From: Nepenthes gracilis
Lineage: Eukaryota > Streptophyta > Magnoliopsida > Caryophyllales > Nepenthaceae
Length of the DNA: 64,000 nucleotides
NCBI GenBank assembly: GCA_033239525.1
Contig: BSYO01000028.1
Coordinates: 9,665,597-9,729,596, forward strand
Direction: 5' to 3'
Positions 23,669 through 35,908 of the stretch are shown piece by piece. The translations under genes were made by a program, and so were the position numbers. Within the stretch, counting starts at the first letter, position 1. Every line of letters begins with the position of its first letter. Under the pieces are notes generated by a model, which was not told where the DNA came from, did no database searches, and worked only from the letters and a program-made list of their open reading frames with translations.

Positions 23669-24042
23669 TGTGACACTCTTAAAATACAACAACTCTATTA
23701 CAAGTGTTTTTCATATAGTAGATGCGAGATTTCGGGGCTAAAAATATAATAAATATGAGGTAATCAATGTGATAATAATAAATACTAAACTTATTGAACG
23801 AATGAATATGCGTATCGGAAGAAAAATCTGTTGTGAACTGCTGATGCGCTACCAGCAGGTCGCGCTTGCTGTGCTTTCGAGCCAGGGCTTGAGCATAAAA
23901 AGCAGTAGCGCCAGTAGTAGGTTGCGCCTATTGTGCGCTTGAATCTAGGCTCGAGCACAAAAGGCAATAGCGCCCTGCTCGTCGCGCGCATCTGCGGGCT
24001 CGAGCGTAGCTCGGCTGCAAGGCTGCACTCGCCGAGCGCTCA

Positions 24043-24150
24043 AGCGCCCGGTGATTATAAACCTGCGTCCTGCTTTACGATTTTCATTTCTCCATGAGCG
24101 CCCGGCGATTATAAACCCGCGTCTTACTTTGCGATTTTTATTTCTCCACG
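24043..24150 (+). promoter_or_regulatory. Duplicated core promoter in the solo LTR
   Basis: Two head-to-tail units of about 54 bp, each reading AGCGCCCGG, GATTATAAACC and then CGATTTT and ATTTCTCCA. Each carries its own TATAAA. A GA-rich stretch follows at about 24163-24210. Confidence 0.65.
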
Positions 24151-24499
24151 CCGCCAAACCCTTTTAGAGAGAGAGAGCGCCATTCCTAGAGAGAGAAGGG
24201 AGGAGATCGAGCCGTGGAGTCCGATTCCGTCCAATAGTTAGTTATAAAAGAGGTTGCACGCGTCGAGGCAAGTGTTTTCATACTCACTAACTTTCCTCTT
24301 TCGTTATTTTTCGTTTATCATTGGGTATTTTCGTCTTAATACCCACCCAAAGTATGGAAAATGTAATATCCGTGACTTGAGACCAAGGATTATGTAATTT
24401 ATTATCCAATTTACTCATTGATCCGGTCGGTAGAGTACTACCAAGCCATAACCTACGGGAATTGGGGGTTTTTCGTTCCCGCACCATATTTTATTAAAT

Positions 24500-24835
24500 A
24501 AACCCCAAAATATGAATCACTAAGTCCCAAATGTGTATATATATCGGCCGTGTGATCGATCTCACACATTTTGACCCGTTCGCGGCGTCCGAGCCCTCTA
24601 AAAGGGCACTAATACTGTTCACCTGAAATTAAAAGGAAAATTTGCATGTTTCCACTTTCGTAAAATATTGAAGTGACTTCAAAATATGAATCCCCACATC
24701 CCAATTATGAGTATATATCGACCAAACTTCCGATTCTGCAAGAATCGACCCGTTCGCGGTGTCTGAGCCCTCTAAAAGTGGCCTAACTCTGTTTACCTGA
24801 AAATGGAATGTAAATGTGCATGATTTAACTCTCTT
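24500..24835 (+). repeat. Tandemly duplicated segment in the solo LTR
   Basis: GACCCGTTCGCGGCGTCCGA and then GCCCTCTAAAAG appears near 24575. A diverged copy (CGGTGTCTGAG) appears near 24747, each preceded by GTATATATCG and followed by GTTTACCTGAAA or its relative. The period is about 170-190 bp. Confidence 0.75.
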
Positions 24836-25362
24836 CAATTGTGATGGAACTTATGACTAAATATTTGTGTCAAATTGTAAGCCCTGAAAATGTGTAATTG
24901 TGCATTGGGAGCAAGGGAATGCGCCGTGGAGGCTTTTAAGGTAGTGTTTGACCAATGGAGGTAAATAAAACCAAACTCTTTTGCGAGCTCAAATTGAATG
25001 GTTAAAAGATTTAAGTTCCAAAGAAAGAAAGAAACCAAGCAAGTAAATAGAGAGAAATCCACAAGGCACAATATGACGGATTTGATTTCCTAGATGGAGA
25101 TACGTGATGCAAATATGATATCCCGATTCGAAAATGTAATGGAACTATGATGGATATTCCCTCAAGGAAAAGGTAAATATTGAAATTAGGACCATGGTTC
25201 ATAGGGGTAGTACCCTCTAACTTGCTATGTACATCACTGTTGGAACCCAAGGAATACTCCAACCGCTCCTAGGGACGGGTGATGTTCAGGGTACGCTTTA
25301 GGATACTACTGTGAAAGAACGAGAATTACCCTGGTCCTCGAGGGATATGGGGCGATTGAGAT

Positions 25363-25500
25363 AGCCGTATGTTGCAGGCCTAAAATGTAGTCGATGGACG
25401 AGTACTGCAGACCTAAAATGTAGCGGATGGTCGAGTGTTGCAGACCTAAAATGTACCCGATGGTCGAGTGCTGCAGACCTAAAATATAGCCGACTTTAGA
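25363..25500 (+). repeat. 35-bp tandem repeats in the solo LTR
   Basis: Four units of about 35 bp: TGCAGACCTAAAATGTAGCC then GATGGTCGAGTG, with small variations. Confidence 0.85.
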
Positions 25501-26659
25501 ATGTGTAGTGTACACATTCCTTTCATCGTTCTCTCACATCATTGGCTAGTACGACTTACTGGCTCCGGGGTCCGCAAAGATTAACGATAATAATGAAAGT
25601 GAATAAAACGTAACTGGTGTAAACACGTGAACTAGATAATTCTGGATGTTCTCTTTCCTCTCATGTTTTTCTTTGTCCTGAGTATATGACTTTTTATCCA
25701 GTTATTACTTTCACTTTTACCTGCCTATAGTTAGTGATGTATACTTTCATTTGTTGGGCTGTACGCTCACTCTTACTGTATATCATTCAGATGAGAACGC
25801 ATTGATACACGATGAGACAGAATAGGGCATAGAAGTGCGATAGACAGCTGATATTGCACGCAGGGCTCGAGATTGAGACTTAGCTGATTTTATGTATGAA
25901 ACAGAAATTTTATTTTACTTTTGTAAACTGTATAAGACATGTATGGTGGTGATTAATGATGTTTGGTATGGATGAATGATGGATCAGTTTTCGCTATATA
26001 TTGTGGTTTTTATACTTTCGCAGGTCTTTCTCATTGTGGTTATGATCGAGATTTTTAGTTGGCATCCTTTCCCACCGGCATTATACTAGAGTTATGATGT
26101 CGGTACCATATCGGTTGATGTGGCGATTAGATCCTGTGTAGTGTATTGAGCAATAAGACTCGTAGTTTTGTTGTGGATTGTTGTAAATTGTTGTGCAGGG
26201 TTGATTTCTAGGTGTTTGTATTTTGACAAACGCTCGATTTACAAACGGAATTCTGCCCAATTTTTTACAGAAATTAATAATTTTAATTAGGAATACTAGT
26301 CTATTATTATGTTTGATGGTGGTTATTTAAGAAAAATAACCCAATCCGTCACAGTAGACAACCAAACCTTACCAATGAAAATCTTATATACAAAATCATG
26401 TGTTGAGGGACCCGCCTCAAATACAATTCTAACATGAGAACATAAGAAAGATCATGGTTTATACTATAAATGTAATGAAAAATTTTCTCCATATCGCAGA
26501 TTTAGTAACAATCAGTTTGGTATAATTCTAGCAAAAGTTAAACTATTTGTATGAGTCATTTTGACAAGAAGAATACTACCCAGAAAAAAGTAAAACATAG
26601 ATCAGGTTTCAATGAAAAATATATCTAGAAAATAGATATAATAGGACTATTTTTTCTCA

Positions 26660-28150
26660 AATTGATGAAAGTTTATCAAAAAGTATCAATTTATTAATTA
26701 TAAATTACAATTGTTGTTATGGTAAAGTCTTGTTGAACACAACAACCGCTTGAAAGTTTGTGAAAATGAATGAAAGAGTAATTACATGCTAATCAAACAC
26801 TTCATGAATGGAGTGATTTCAATATTGATATACTTTGCCTATCATAAATAATTAGATTTGAGTCAATTTGAATAGCATTGGTGTAATCAGTATAGAGCAG
26901 AGTAGGTTGGAGTTGAAGAATGCCAAGTCTGCCTAGCAGACCCATAAGCCATAAAATATCAAAGAAAATTTGAGAACATAGTAAGATGCTAAAACTCGGT
27001 GGAGTACCTCAAGACATGGTCTTACTTCTTATTCTTTCAATTAAAAAAATGCATTATTAATAGACATGCACTAGCTAGTAACTAAACGATGATATCTATT
27101 CACCCAACATGATCGGTATCATTTTAGCCATTAATTGTAGATGACCCTATAAAAAAATATAAATGTCAATTGGAAATACCATTTGCATAATAAATAATAT
27201 GGTGTACTGCAATTAAATGTGTGTATATAGTGTTTATATAAACTAATCTACTTAACTATAAAAGAAATATATGGCATGGTAGTTGTCAAATAATTTAAAC
27301 TACCAATTGGATGCTTATAAATATATGAATCAGACAATAATTCTCTATCATCTTCCTCAAGCTTTAACTTTTCCGCTATAAGTGTAATGATTGAGTTTCA
27401 TGACTAAAGACCAAGCAAAGCATGTGCATGTTTATGTTGATGCAAAAGTTATACTCATGAAAGTAGAATGCACTTCAAGACTAAGAAAATATTATAATAA
27501 ACTTAGATATTTCATATAAAATGAAGTCCTAAGATATTATTGTAATAGTTTAATAATTGAAAATTAGATATAATTATGATAATATTATCAACATATATAA
27601 GAAACATAAAAATTTTAATATTGGTCTTTTTCAGAAAGAAAGATGAATCATACTAACTCTAAATAAATTTAAAATCAATAAAAGTAGCATAAAATTTCTC
27701 AAATCATGCACGATATACTTATTTTAGCTTGTACAGAGACCATTTAGTTCTACAAACCTTTTAGGTGAATCTAGTGAACATGCTAGGATAAGAAGTAATG
27801 CATATTTCTTCCTTAATACACCTATGAAAAACTACATTTTTCACAACCATTTGTGAAGACACCAATCTCTTGAGGCAGCAACAACAATCCATTTGTAGAA
27901 CAACACTGAGCTTGAGGTTTGAATTTGCCTTTTTCCTAAATGATATATACTACATTAACCATCTTAAAGCTATTATTTCTTATGTTATACTAAGCTATGT
28001 GGCTAGATATTTTTCTTCTTGAAAAAATTCTCCCGAGCACATATTAAAGGATAAGATAGGATTGTGAATTGGCAATCTATCTCCGATAGCCTCCAATTCA
28101 TCATAAATTGATCTCTAACACTCACACTAGGACCTTCTTGAAGCAATTGT
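26660..28150 (-). mobile_element. Heavily decayed Copia fragment
   Basis: On the minus strand around 26770-26930, frames patched by eye show an RNase H-like run: NAIQI-type residues after a PTYSALY stretch, then KYINIE resembling TKHIEID. Further minus-strand patches near 27720-28140 look like linker/RT text but are too damaged to assign. No LTRs found. The remainder of 26354-29923 is AT-rich with a GA microsatellite at about 28560-28582. Confidence 0.4.
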
Positions 28151-29923
28151 TGACTTAACCGATTTTTTTACTTCACAAATTTATAAATTCAATATAAAAA
28201 TTATTTTATAGAAAGATTAAATTATTTATAGTTAGCAATTTTTAATTTTAAGTGAATTTTTTGGGTATTATTTTTTTGGTTATAAATATATCTAAAATAA
28301 TCCCACATTTTTTTAACAATAGTGAATGATTAAAAACTATTTACTACATGTTCAATTAAACCGAACAATCAATACAAAATATAAACATCCTTATTGTCCC
28401 ATTGCTCATATTTCTTTGACTCAATGGAAGCTTTAGATAATCTGTTTAAATAACTTCAAAATTCATTTTACTTTAACAAATATTTTAAATTAAAATTTTT
28501 ATGTGGAACAATTCTCTCTATTAAAATGAATGATAAAATTTTTCTACACACACACACATAGAGAGAGAGAGAGAGAGAGAGAGGGGCTAAACACAGCAAA
28601 AAAATATCAACACAATGGGATATTCTATTGAGAGGTCTTCTCCATTAAATAAGAACAACGAATATCAATTATAATGTATGGAATCTCGAAATTACAATAG
28701 AAAAATAAATTTTAATAACAATTGAGCAACATATGCTAAATAAGAAAACTAAATATTTTACTTCATTATGTACAATTTAATAAACAGGCAGATAGACACA
28801 CCAGCTATATAAACTATGGGCTAATGAGTAGGAAACGAAAGGAAGCAGTAGTGTAAACTCCCCTTAATTATTGAAAGAATAGGTTGTTTGTGAAGGGCTT
28901 GTCTTTTGACACGAATCTTCGATACAGTCTACAGATCGACTGTTATCAAATAGTTTATTATTATTTTTTTGGCAAGTTCATATTACTTCTAGCTGCTTCC
29001 ATCAAGGAAGATCACTAGCTGCTATGAGAAACAAAGGACAAAATACAGTAGGTTTTTTCATTTCAGTAGTTTTAATTCTTTGCCACGTCTTTCTTTCTAG
29101 TAGTGATCTCATTCCGACTCTCTATTCAGTTCTTCAATAGTCTGCTCCTGTGCTATTCTTCTGCTCTTCTATTAATCACTCATTCCTATCCTTGCCCTGT
29201 GATTGTGGCCTCTACATCACACAAGTTACAGGGAGAAGCATGCAAAAATGCAAAAATATGCTCATGGGTAACAGAGAAAAATGAAAAGAACGCACAGCAA
29301 TTTGGCATTATGCTGAAATGGCCCTTCAAGTTCGGACAGTTCAAATAATACGCATAGCATAGCAGGGAGTTTCCATTGCATATGAAGAAGAAATGAATTG
29401 CAAATTCAGGGTAATCAACAGCCAGACTCTTTCACTACTCTATAACCATCCTAAAAACACTACCAAGAACACGCACGCTGTGTTATCTACTAAATGACAT
29501 ACACTACAAATACAGGCAGTATGTCAATGCAGAAACCAAGACAACTAGTACTTAAATGCTTGACCTTGATGTAAAAATAAAACAACCAGAAGTCAATCAT
29601 TCTGTGAATAGTCTCACACTAACGATCATGACAATCTTACACTAATCAATTTTTGTCTGTATAGTTCTTGCTGTATATGCTACACACACAACAGCCAATG
29701 AATGGTCTACACATATAAACCTGTAAATAGATGTCATAGCACCCCATTTATACAGAAATAAACACGAAGACAGTGAGTTACACAGGATTTAACAACTACG
29801 AGCTATGATAACAGCAGCCAACAATAGCTATAATCAGTACACAAGTGCATCCATGTTGAATTTTAAAGTGACTTATTAGCTTGCCTAGAAAAATAATAGG
29901 GTTATCATGGGATCTGTAATCCT
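28151..29923. other. Region downstream of NFU, no gene seen
   Basis: AT-rich sequence past the NFU stop codon, expected to include its 3' UTR just below 29924. The plus-strand frame at 29103-29348 has no family resemblance. Confidence 0.5.
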
Positions 29924-30115
29924 TCAAGATAAAAGTTGAACTGCTGCAATGGCAGGGATTTTCTCTCGCAGTTTCTGCGTGACAGCCACCCGGACAGTCA
30001 TGACCCCTGCTGCCGGACCATCGATTCGAACTTTTACTATTGGCTCTTCAATTGCCACCAGCTCCAAAGTTCCACCAGCTGGCCCCACGAGGTATGGCCT
30101 TATTTCTTCAAGAAC
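29924..30115 (-). CDS. NFU2: NifU-like scaffold protein, exon 4 (last)
   Basis: The final 64 codons, starting after TTTTCAG at 30116, encode [19 protein letters not shown], then [28 protein letters not shown] and [11 protein letters not shown], ending at TGA 29926-29924. This is the second, degenerate NifU domain of plastid NFU1-3, which has lost the Cys-X-X-Cys of the first domain. The join to exon 3 is phase 0 (AAG / GTT). The symbol NFU2 is by family resemblance; NFU3 is equally possible. Confidence 0.95.
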   Translation of the reverse strand, partial: VLEEIRPYLVGPAGGTLELVAIEEPIVKVRIDGPAAGVMTVRVAVTQKLREKIPAIAAVQLLS

Positions 30116-31591
30116 CTGAAAACAGATGGGTTCCGTTTTATAAAAGTTGATAATAATCTACAAATACTTAATAGTTTTACAGGATATATTGGAAATCTCA
30201 CACCAGAGGGAGATATATTAGGTAGCATCAAACACCAAAATAGGGCAAGTTAATCAAGATGGCTTGAACTGGGGTGTTTGCCCCGGCTATGAGAGTGCCA
30301 TTCTTGATAAGCTCTTTTTATTCACAATTACTCCTACAATGACTATATAATGGCTAGTTTTACCATACCTATAATTTATAGGGTACAATGAGGGATGCTG
30401 GCTAATATAGAGATTCATCGTCACAAAAAAAATTGCCACTTTAGAGTTTTTTATTTTTATTTTTATATTTTTTTAATGTAGGCACAAACTCTACAACCAG
30501 TGGAAATAAATTATACCTTGCAAATAAAGCTTACAGAGGGTGCGGGGGATAACATGCTGCCCCTTTTATTTCACACTTTATTTTTTTGAGGTCTCTGCAG
30601 CCTCAAGGTTCTTGGTTTCAAATTGCTAAGCATGGACCCTGGTAAGTGTATTATTAAGTATAGAGAAGTAGAGGAGAAGGCTTGGTACTCAATAAGCACA
30701 AAACTACCATACTTGTAGAATTATACGGGTATTATTACAATATTACCCTTTATCCAAAAACACTCCTCAAATTGGTGCATATATATCATGTGTGCCAAGC
30801 TTGTCACATATGTATTTAAGTCTAAGAGATCTAAAGGATTTAGTAAATAAATTCGCAAGTTGATTGTTTGAACTAACATAAGATGTGGATATCGTCTTTG
30901 CCAATAATTTCTCTCATACAGAATGGCAATCAATCTCAATATGCTTAATCCACTTATAAAGTACAGGGTTTGAGATAATGTGTAAAATAACTTAATTATC
31001 ATACATCAATTTTATTGGTAAAGAACAGTCCACTATAAGCTCAATGAGGACTCTTTTTATCCATACCAGCTAACACTAGATAATGCCATCGAGTGGTACT
31101 CAAACTCTGCATTAGAACATGTACCATTGCCTACTTTTTGCTTTTTCAGGATATTAAATTTTTACCTATGAATACACAATACTTGGAAGGTCAATTGAAA
31201 ATCCTATCAAATCAGCATCTGAATAACTTGTAATATCGAAATGCCCCCTATTCCCATAGAATAATCCCTTGTTAGGAGCTCGTTTAATGTATCGAAGAAT
31301 ACGCATGACAGCTTTCAAATGACTTTCACGTGAAGAGTTTAAGAATTAACTCACCACATATACTAAAAAAAAAAAAAATTAGACGATTTACAGTAAAATG
31401 GTTAAGTTTGCCAACCAATCTTCTGTATTATCTTGGGTTAGGCATCAAGTTTCCTTCATCAGATAGTAATTTGATATTGGGATCCATCAACGAGTCACAC
31501 AGTCAAGAGCATAGCATAGCTATTTCACTTAAGATGTCAAGAGCACACTTGGCATTGAGAAATAAATACCCACTTTTTCAATCTGGCAACT

Positions 31592-32150
31592 TCAATCTCT
31601 AAGAAGCACCTCAATAGTTCTAAGTCCTTTGTTTGAAATTATTATTACAAGAAAGTTTTTCACTTCTCTTATGTCTTTGACGTCATCTTTAGTGATAACT
31701 TTATCATGCATATAGACGATTAGCCATAAACATTTTTCCCTTAATGAATGTCGATAAAATATTGAATGATCAATACCACACTGCTTCAATCCAAATTGTA
31801 AAACAACCATTCTAAAATGACCAAACTACCCTAAGGAGATTACTTTAAGCCATACAAGGACATTTTAATTATACAAACCTTGTCAAACTCTTCTTGAGCA
31901 ACAAACCCAAGTGGTTACTCTATATCAATTTTCTCTTGCAAATCACCATTCAAAAATACATTTTTGATGTCCAATCGATATAAGGGCCAACAATACTTAG
32001 TAACAGATGCCAAGAAGGTACAAACAGAAGACATCTTAGCAACCAAAAAAAGGTATCATCATAATTAAGTCCATACGCTTTAGTATAACCCTTGGCCACC
32101 AGGCAAGTCTTAAGGCAATCAATAAAGCCATTAGGGAAAAGCTTCACAAT
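31592..32150 (-). pseudogene. Copia reverse transcriptase remnant in NFU intron
   Basis: Minus-strand pieces include VAKGYTKAYGLNYDDTF (as in GYTQTYGIDYEETF of Copia RT) at about 32100-32030, and FGLKQCGIDHSIFYRH then CLWLIVYMHDKVI at about 31800-31690. The active-site YVDD is altered to YMHD. Stops separate the pieces. Confidence 0.75.
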
Positions 32151-32939
32151 GTAGTTCCACCAATATCCTACGGTAATCTTGTCGGGAGGAAGAGAAAGTA
32201 ATTTCTAGGTACCATTAGAGTGCAAACCAGACATTTCATCAAGTAGAGCGATATGCCACACTAAATTCACAAGGATTTCATTAACAAATTTAGGAATAGA
32301 GATAAAAAATAAGGAAGTAACAAAAGAAGAAAACATGGGTGACAAGGAACCGTAGAAGGTGACATTAAAAATAGGATATGAGGTTATATAACAATAAGTA
32401 CCTTTACATTGTATAATTAAGAGGTCTAAATTGGATGAATGGTGGACTAGTGAAGGAATCGGAGGAAGTGTGGTGACAGGTGCTGGCATGTTTTGTGGAG
32501 GAGTGCAAGAGCATTGTAAACATACATGGACATTTGGCTTGTTCAAACGGGAGGAGCTCTCTACAGGTTCGGACACGGATATATCCTCCAAAGTAGTAGA
32601 TAGTGTAAAGGAACCTAGAGATGGAAGTAGAAGAACCAAAAGAGGAAGAGCCTCAGTCACAAAATCAAAAGAAGGTAAAGAAGAAAAAAAGTAGGGGACA
32701 AATTCAAAGAATGTTACATCTATCTAGGCAAAGAATTTGTATAACTAAGGAGAAAACATCGATACCCCTTCTGGTACCATACATAATTAAGAAAAATACA
32801 TTTGAAAGAACGGGGAGCTACTTTGACATAACCGAGAGATAGATTATGAACAAATATATGCATTCAAAGGCACGTAGAGGTCATGGGGGAAAAGAATAGA
32901 AAATGGAATTTGGTTGAGGAGCACAAACAAGAGCATATG

Positions 32940-33400
32940 ATTATTCAGATAACATATAGTAAGGATGGTGCCATCCTTAAAGTCAGAGTTATGCATGTGA
33001 ATGAGTAATGTATAAGTAGTTTTGCTAGATTGTCAATTCTTTTTCTCAACCATCCCATTTTGTTGTGGAGTGTGAGAGCAAGATATCTAGTGGAAAATAC
33101 TGTATGTAGACATGAAGGAACAAAATGGGGTAGTAAATATTCTTTGGTATTATCAGTGCATAACATTTAAACGAAAATGCCAAACTATGTGTGGATCTCA
33201 ACACAAGAGATGAAAAAAATAGAAAACATTTCTAGTTAATCTTTTATTAAATATAACCAAGTCATTCAAGAGTAATCATCAATAAATGTGATAAAATAAC
33301 AACCAGTCTTGAAGATAACACGACTAAGATCCTAGATATTAGAATGAACTAACGTAAAGGGTGTAGAAGCTTGTTTATTAATTGACTCACAAAAGGACTA
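32940..33400 (-). pseudogene. Copia integrase remnant in NFU intron
   Basis: The minus strand reads LCTDNTKEYLLPHF at about 33165-33120, the second catalytic region (RTDNGGEY type) of Copia integrase. Adjacent frames are broken. Confidence 0.6.
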
Positions 33401-33879
33401 TAGATATACTTTTTTAACTAATAGGTTGACATAAAATTTCAAAAAAATGGTTAAGAGTAGGATCATCTTTTCCATAGAAGATAGAGATGGATGACCAACA
33501 CAACTATGCATTTGCTTGAGTGCAGGCAAAGCAGTACAAGTAGTAGGAACTTTAATGTTCAAGTAGTACAAGCACTAAAATTCATGCTCAGAACCAATCT
33601 TCCTGCATGTCCTCAAGTCCTAAACAATAACAAAATTAAGAGAAAAGGTTACAAAATAGTTAAATACTTTGGTTGATTTGCTAACAAATAATAAGTTAAA
33701 TGAAACTTTGGAGAAATAAAGAACAAATTATAAAGAAATCGAATAACTAGGACAGACGGATCCAATCCCACTCATAAATGTAGAAGAGCCATCTGCAAGA
33801 CTAACATTAAATAAGGTATCTGAGTGATGGATATAGGAAAATAATGTGGTATTACCACCCATGATTGGCGGCACCAGAG

Positions 33880-35100
33880 TCAATCATCCATAGGCTTCAA
33901 TGTGCTACAGTCTGCGATAAACATGCCATTGAGGATCCATGACTTGTTTAAACAAGTGAGATAGTTGGTGGTGCAATTGGATGAGCAGCATGCTGTTTAG
34001 CCTAAAATTATAGAACTTAGTATACTCCTCGGATACATAAATGAAAGGTGTAAGATGTTGGTGGCCTAGAGATAGAGATGGTCTCCATAGTATCAAGTTG
34101 GGTTGCATTTGCTATTTGCGGTGGTCAACCATGCAGATTTAGTATCTAACAAGTGTCACATACATGGTCTAATTTGTTACAAAAAAAAAAAAAAAAAGAA
34201 TGGGATGACCATCATTTCGATTATGCTGAATTGTCCTCCATCACCATGGCCTCTACCGCATGGTCTGTAAGAGCTAATATCATCATGACTAGTAGAATGT
34301 GTCACAAGATTTGAACAGCCCAAAAGAGATTATATTGCATTGGGCTAAGGACTAGCACACATAATATGAGTGAATGCCTCGGTAACGGTAGGAAGCATGA
34401 GACTACACAAAATCTAGGCGCGAATAGGCCCGTACCCATAAGGAAGAGCTTGGAGCATATGTATGATAAATAATTACTTATGTTGCACCACAACGTGTAG
34501 ATGTTTATGCTCAATGGAAAGATCTTATTAAATTCAATCGTCGATCGCCCATAAAGACATAATTATCCAGCTGTAGCCAATTCAAATCATTAACTACATT
34601 ATAAATATGGTGGGAATCATTGGTATACATATCTCAGGTGGTAAACTATACAGATTGACATAATTGATATACTCGGAACAAATCCTGTAATTCACAATCA
34701 TAGACTGCCATAACAAACTCCATAATTGTGTATCAACAAAATTCCACAACTTGCTATTAATAGAAAACAAGCTATCAACAAGTTCAGTAGACAAGTGATC
34801 TTCCAAATCTTGACCAATAAACTAACTCTCAATGGAAGTTATCTAATGCGAATAATTCCTACCATTTAATTTGGTTATGATAATAGTTGAAATGCCTGAA
34901 AAACTAGGAGTAACAATGGATGTTGTCATTTCACTAGTTGTGACATCAACAACTAACCTAGAAGTGTCGATGGAAGAAGATATCTGAAATAAAACACCCA
35001 CAATATAGAAAAAATAATATATGTGAGGTCTCCTATATTCTCATCTAACACGGGTCGAACACGGGACAATAGCCACTATTAAAAAAATATGTGCTTTTCT
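33880..35100 (-). pseudogene. Copia gag remnant in NFU intron
   Basis: Broken minus-strand frames between the integrase remnant and the primer site (for example LWNFVDTQLWSLLWQSM and LPPEICIPMIPTIF near 34800-34600). Position makes this gag; sequence support is weak. Confidence 0.45.
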
Positions 35101-35897
35101 GCTTTCAAAAAATGAACCCATGCATATGACTTAAACATGCGACAAAGGTGTATGAATAAATGGCATTAAAAATATGACATGGATAAAATTCTGACTAGAC
35201 ACCCGGTAGAGATAGAATACATCCATGAGGAACAAAGCTATGACAGTTGTCACGTTGCGTGTGGGACTCACACACCAATGGGAGGCAATGTGTGCGAGGG
35301 TGAGGACGGTAGTTTTCATTTTCCTACGTGACTCTTCACGATTAGTCCAAGTGGTTTTTCGATTAACTTCATTGTTTGTTGTAGATTTAAGAAATGAGAG
35401 AAAATACACACCAATAGAAAAATGAGGAGTGGCGGTACAAGGGGTTTGGCTTCCAGGATTCGGTGTGGTTCTCCTAGTTGACCATGGTAGTGCAGTTAAA
35501 TTTTCAATTGGATTTATGATTTGTTGTAGATTTGGAAAAATAAAATGGAGTAGATTTGAGGCCACGGCTCTCCCAGGGTTTTCGGAGGATTTGGGGCTAG
35601 GGATGTGGGTATATGGTGTCAAGGCTATGTGTACCTATGGCATGGAGTGGTGAAGGTGCAGTAACGGGAGCAACTAAAGCACGTGACGATGGCATGGTGG
35701 GGTAGTGGTGAATAACTTTGGCACAGTGGGTATGTGAAATATGTGTGGCAAATGACAGTGGGCATTTTGAAGGGTCTAGCGGGTATATGGGAATGTGAAA
35801 TATTTGTGGCGACAGCAGTGGGTATGTTGAAGGGGACGGTAGCAGCTGTGATGACACGGTAGGGGCTACGGTGTCGCTAGGGATTTCAGAACCCTAG

Positions 35898-35908
35898 CTC
35901 TGATACCA
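35898..35908 (-). promoter_or_regulatory. Primer binding site of the NFU-intron Copia
   Basis: The minus strand reads TGGTATCAGAG directly after the CTTAACA end of the LTR. Complement of initiator tRNA-Met. Confidence 0.9.

Larger units (their letters stand above)
23669..26353 (+). mobile_element. Probable solo LTR of a Gypsy-type element
   Basis: The stretch starts TGTGACAC and ends GTCACA, the inverted ends typical of plant Gypsy LTRs. Its 5-bp flanks are ATAGA and GTAGA (4 of 5 match). At about 2.7 kb it is long but within the range of Gypsy LTRs. Inside are a duplicated core-promoter block (24043-24150), a duplicated block around CGACCCGTTCGCGG (24500-24830) and four 35-bp tandem repeats (25363-25500). 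No gag-pol and no second LTR lie next to it, so recombination to a solo LTR is the simplest reading. The direction (plus) is set by the TATA boxes. Confidence 0.75.
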
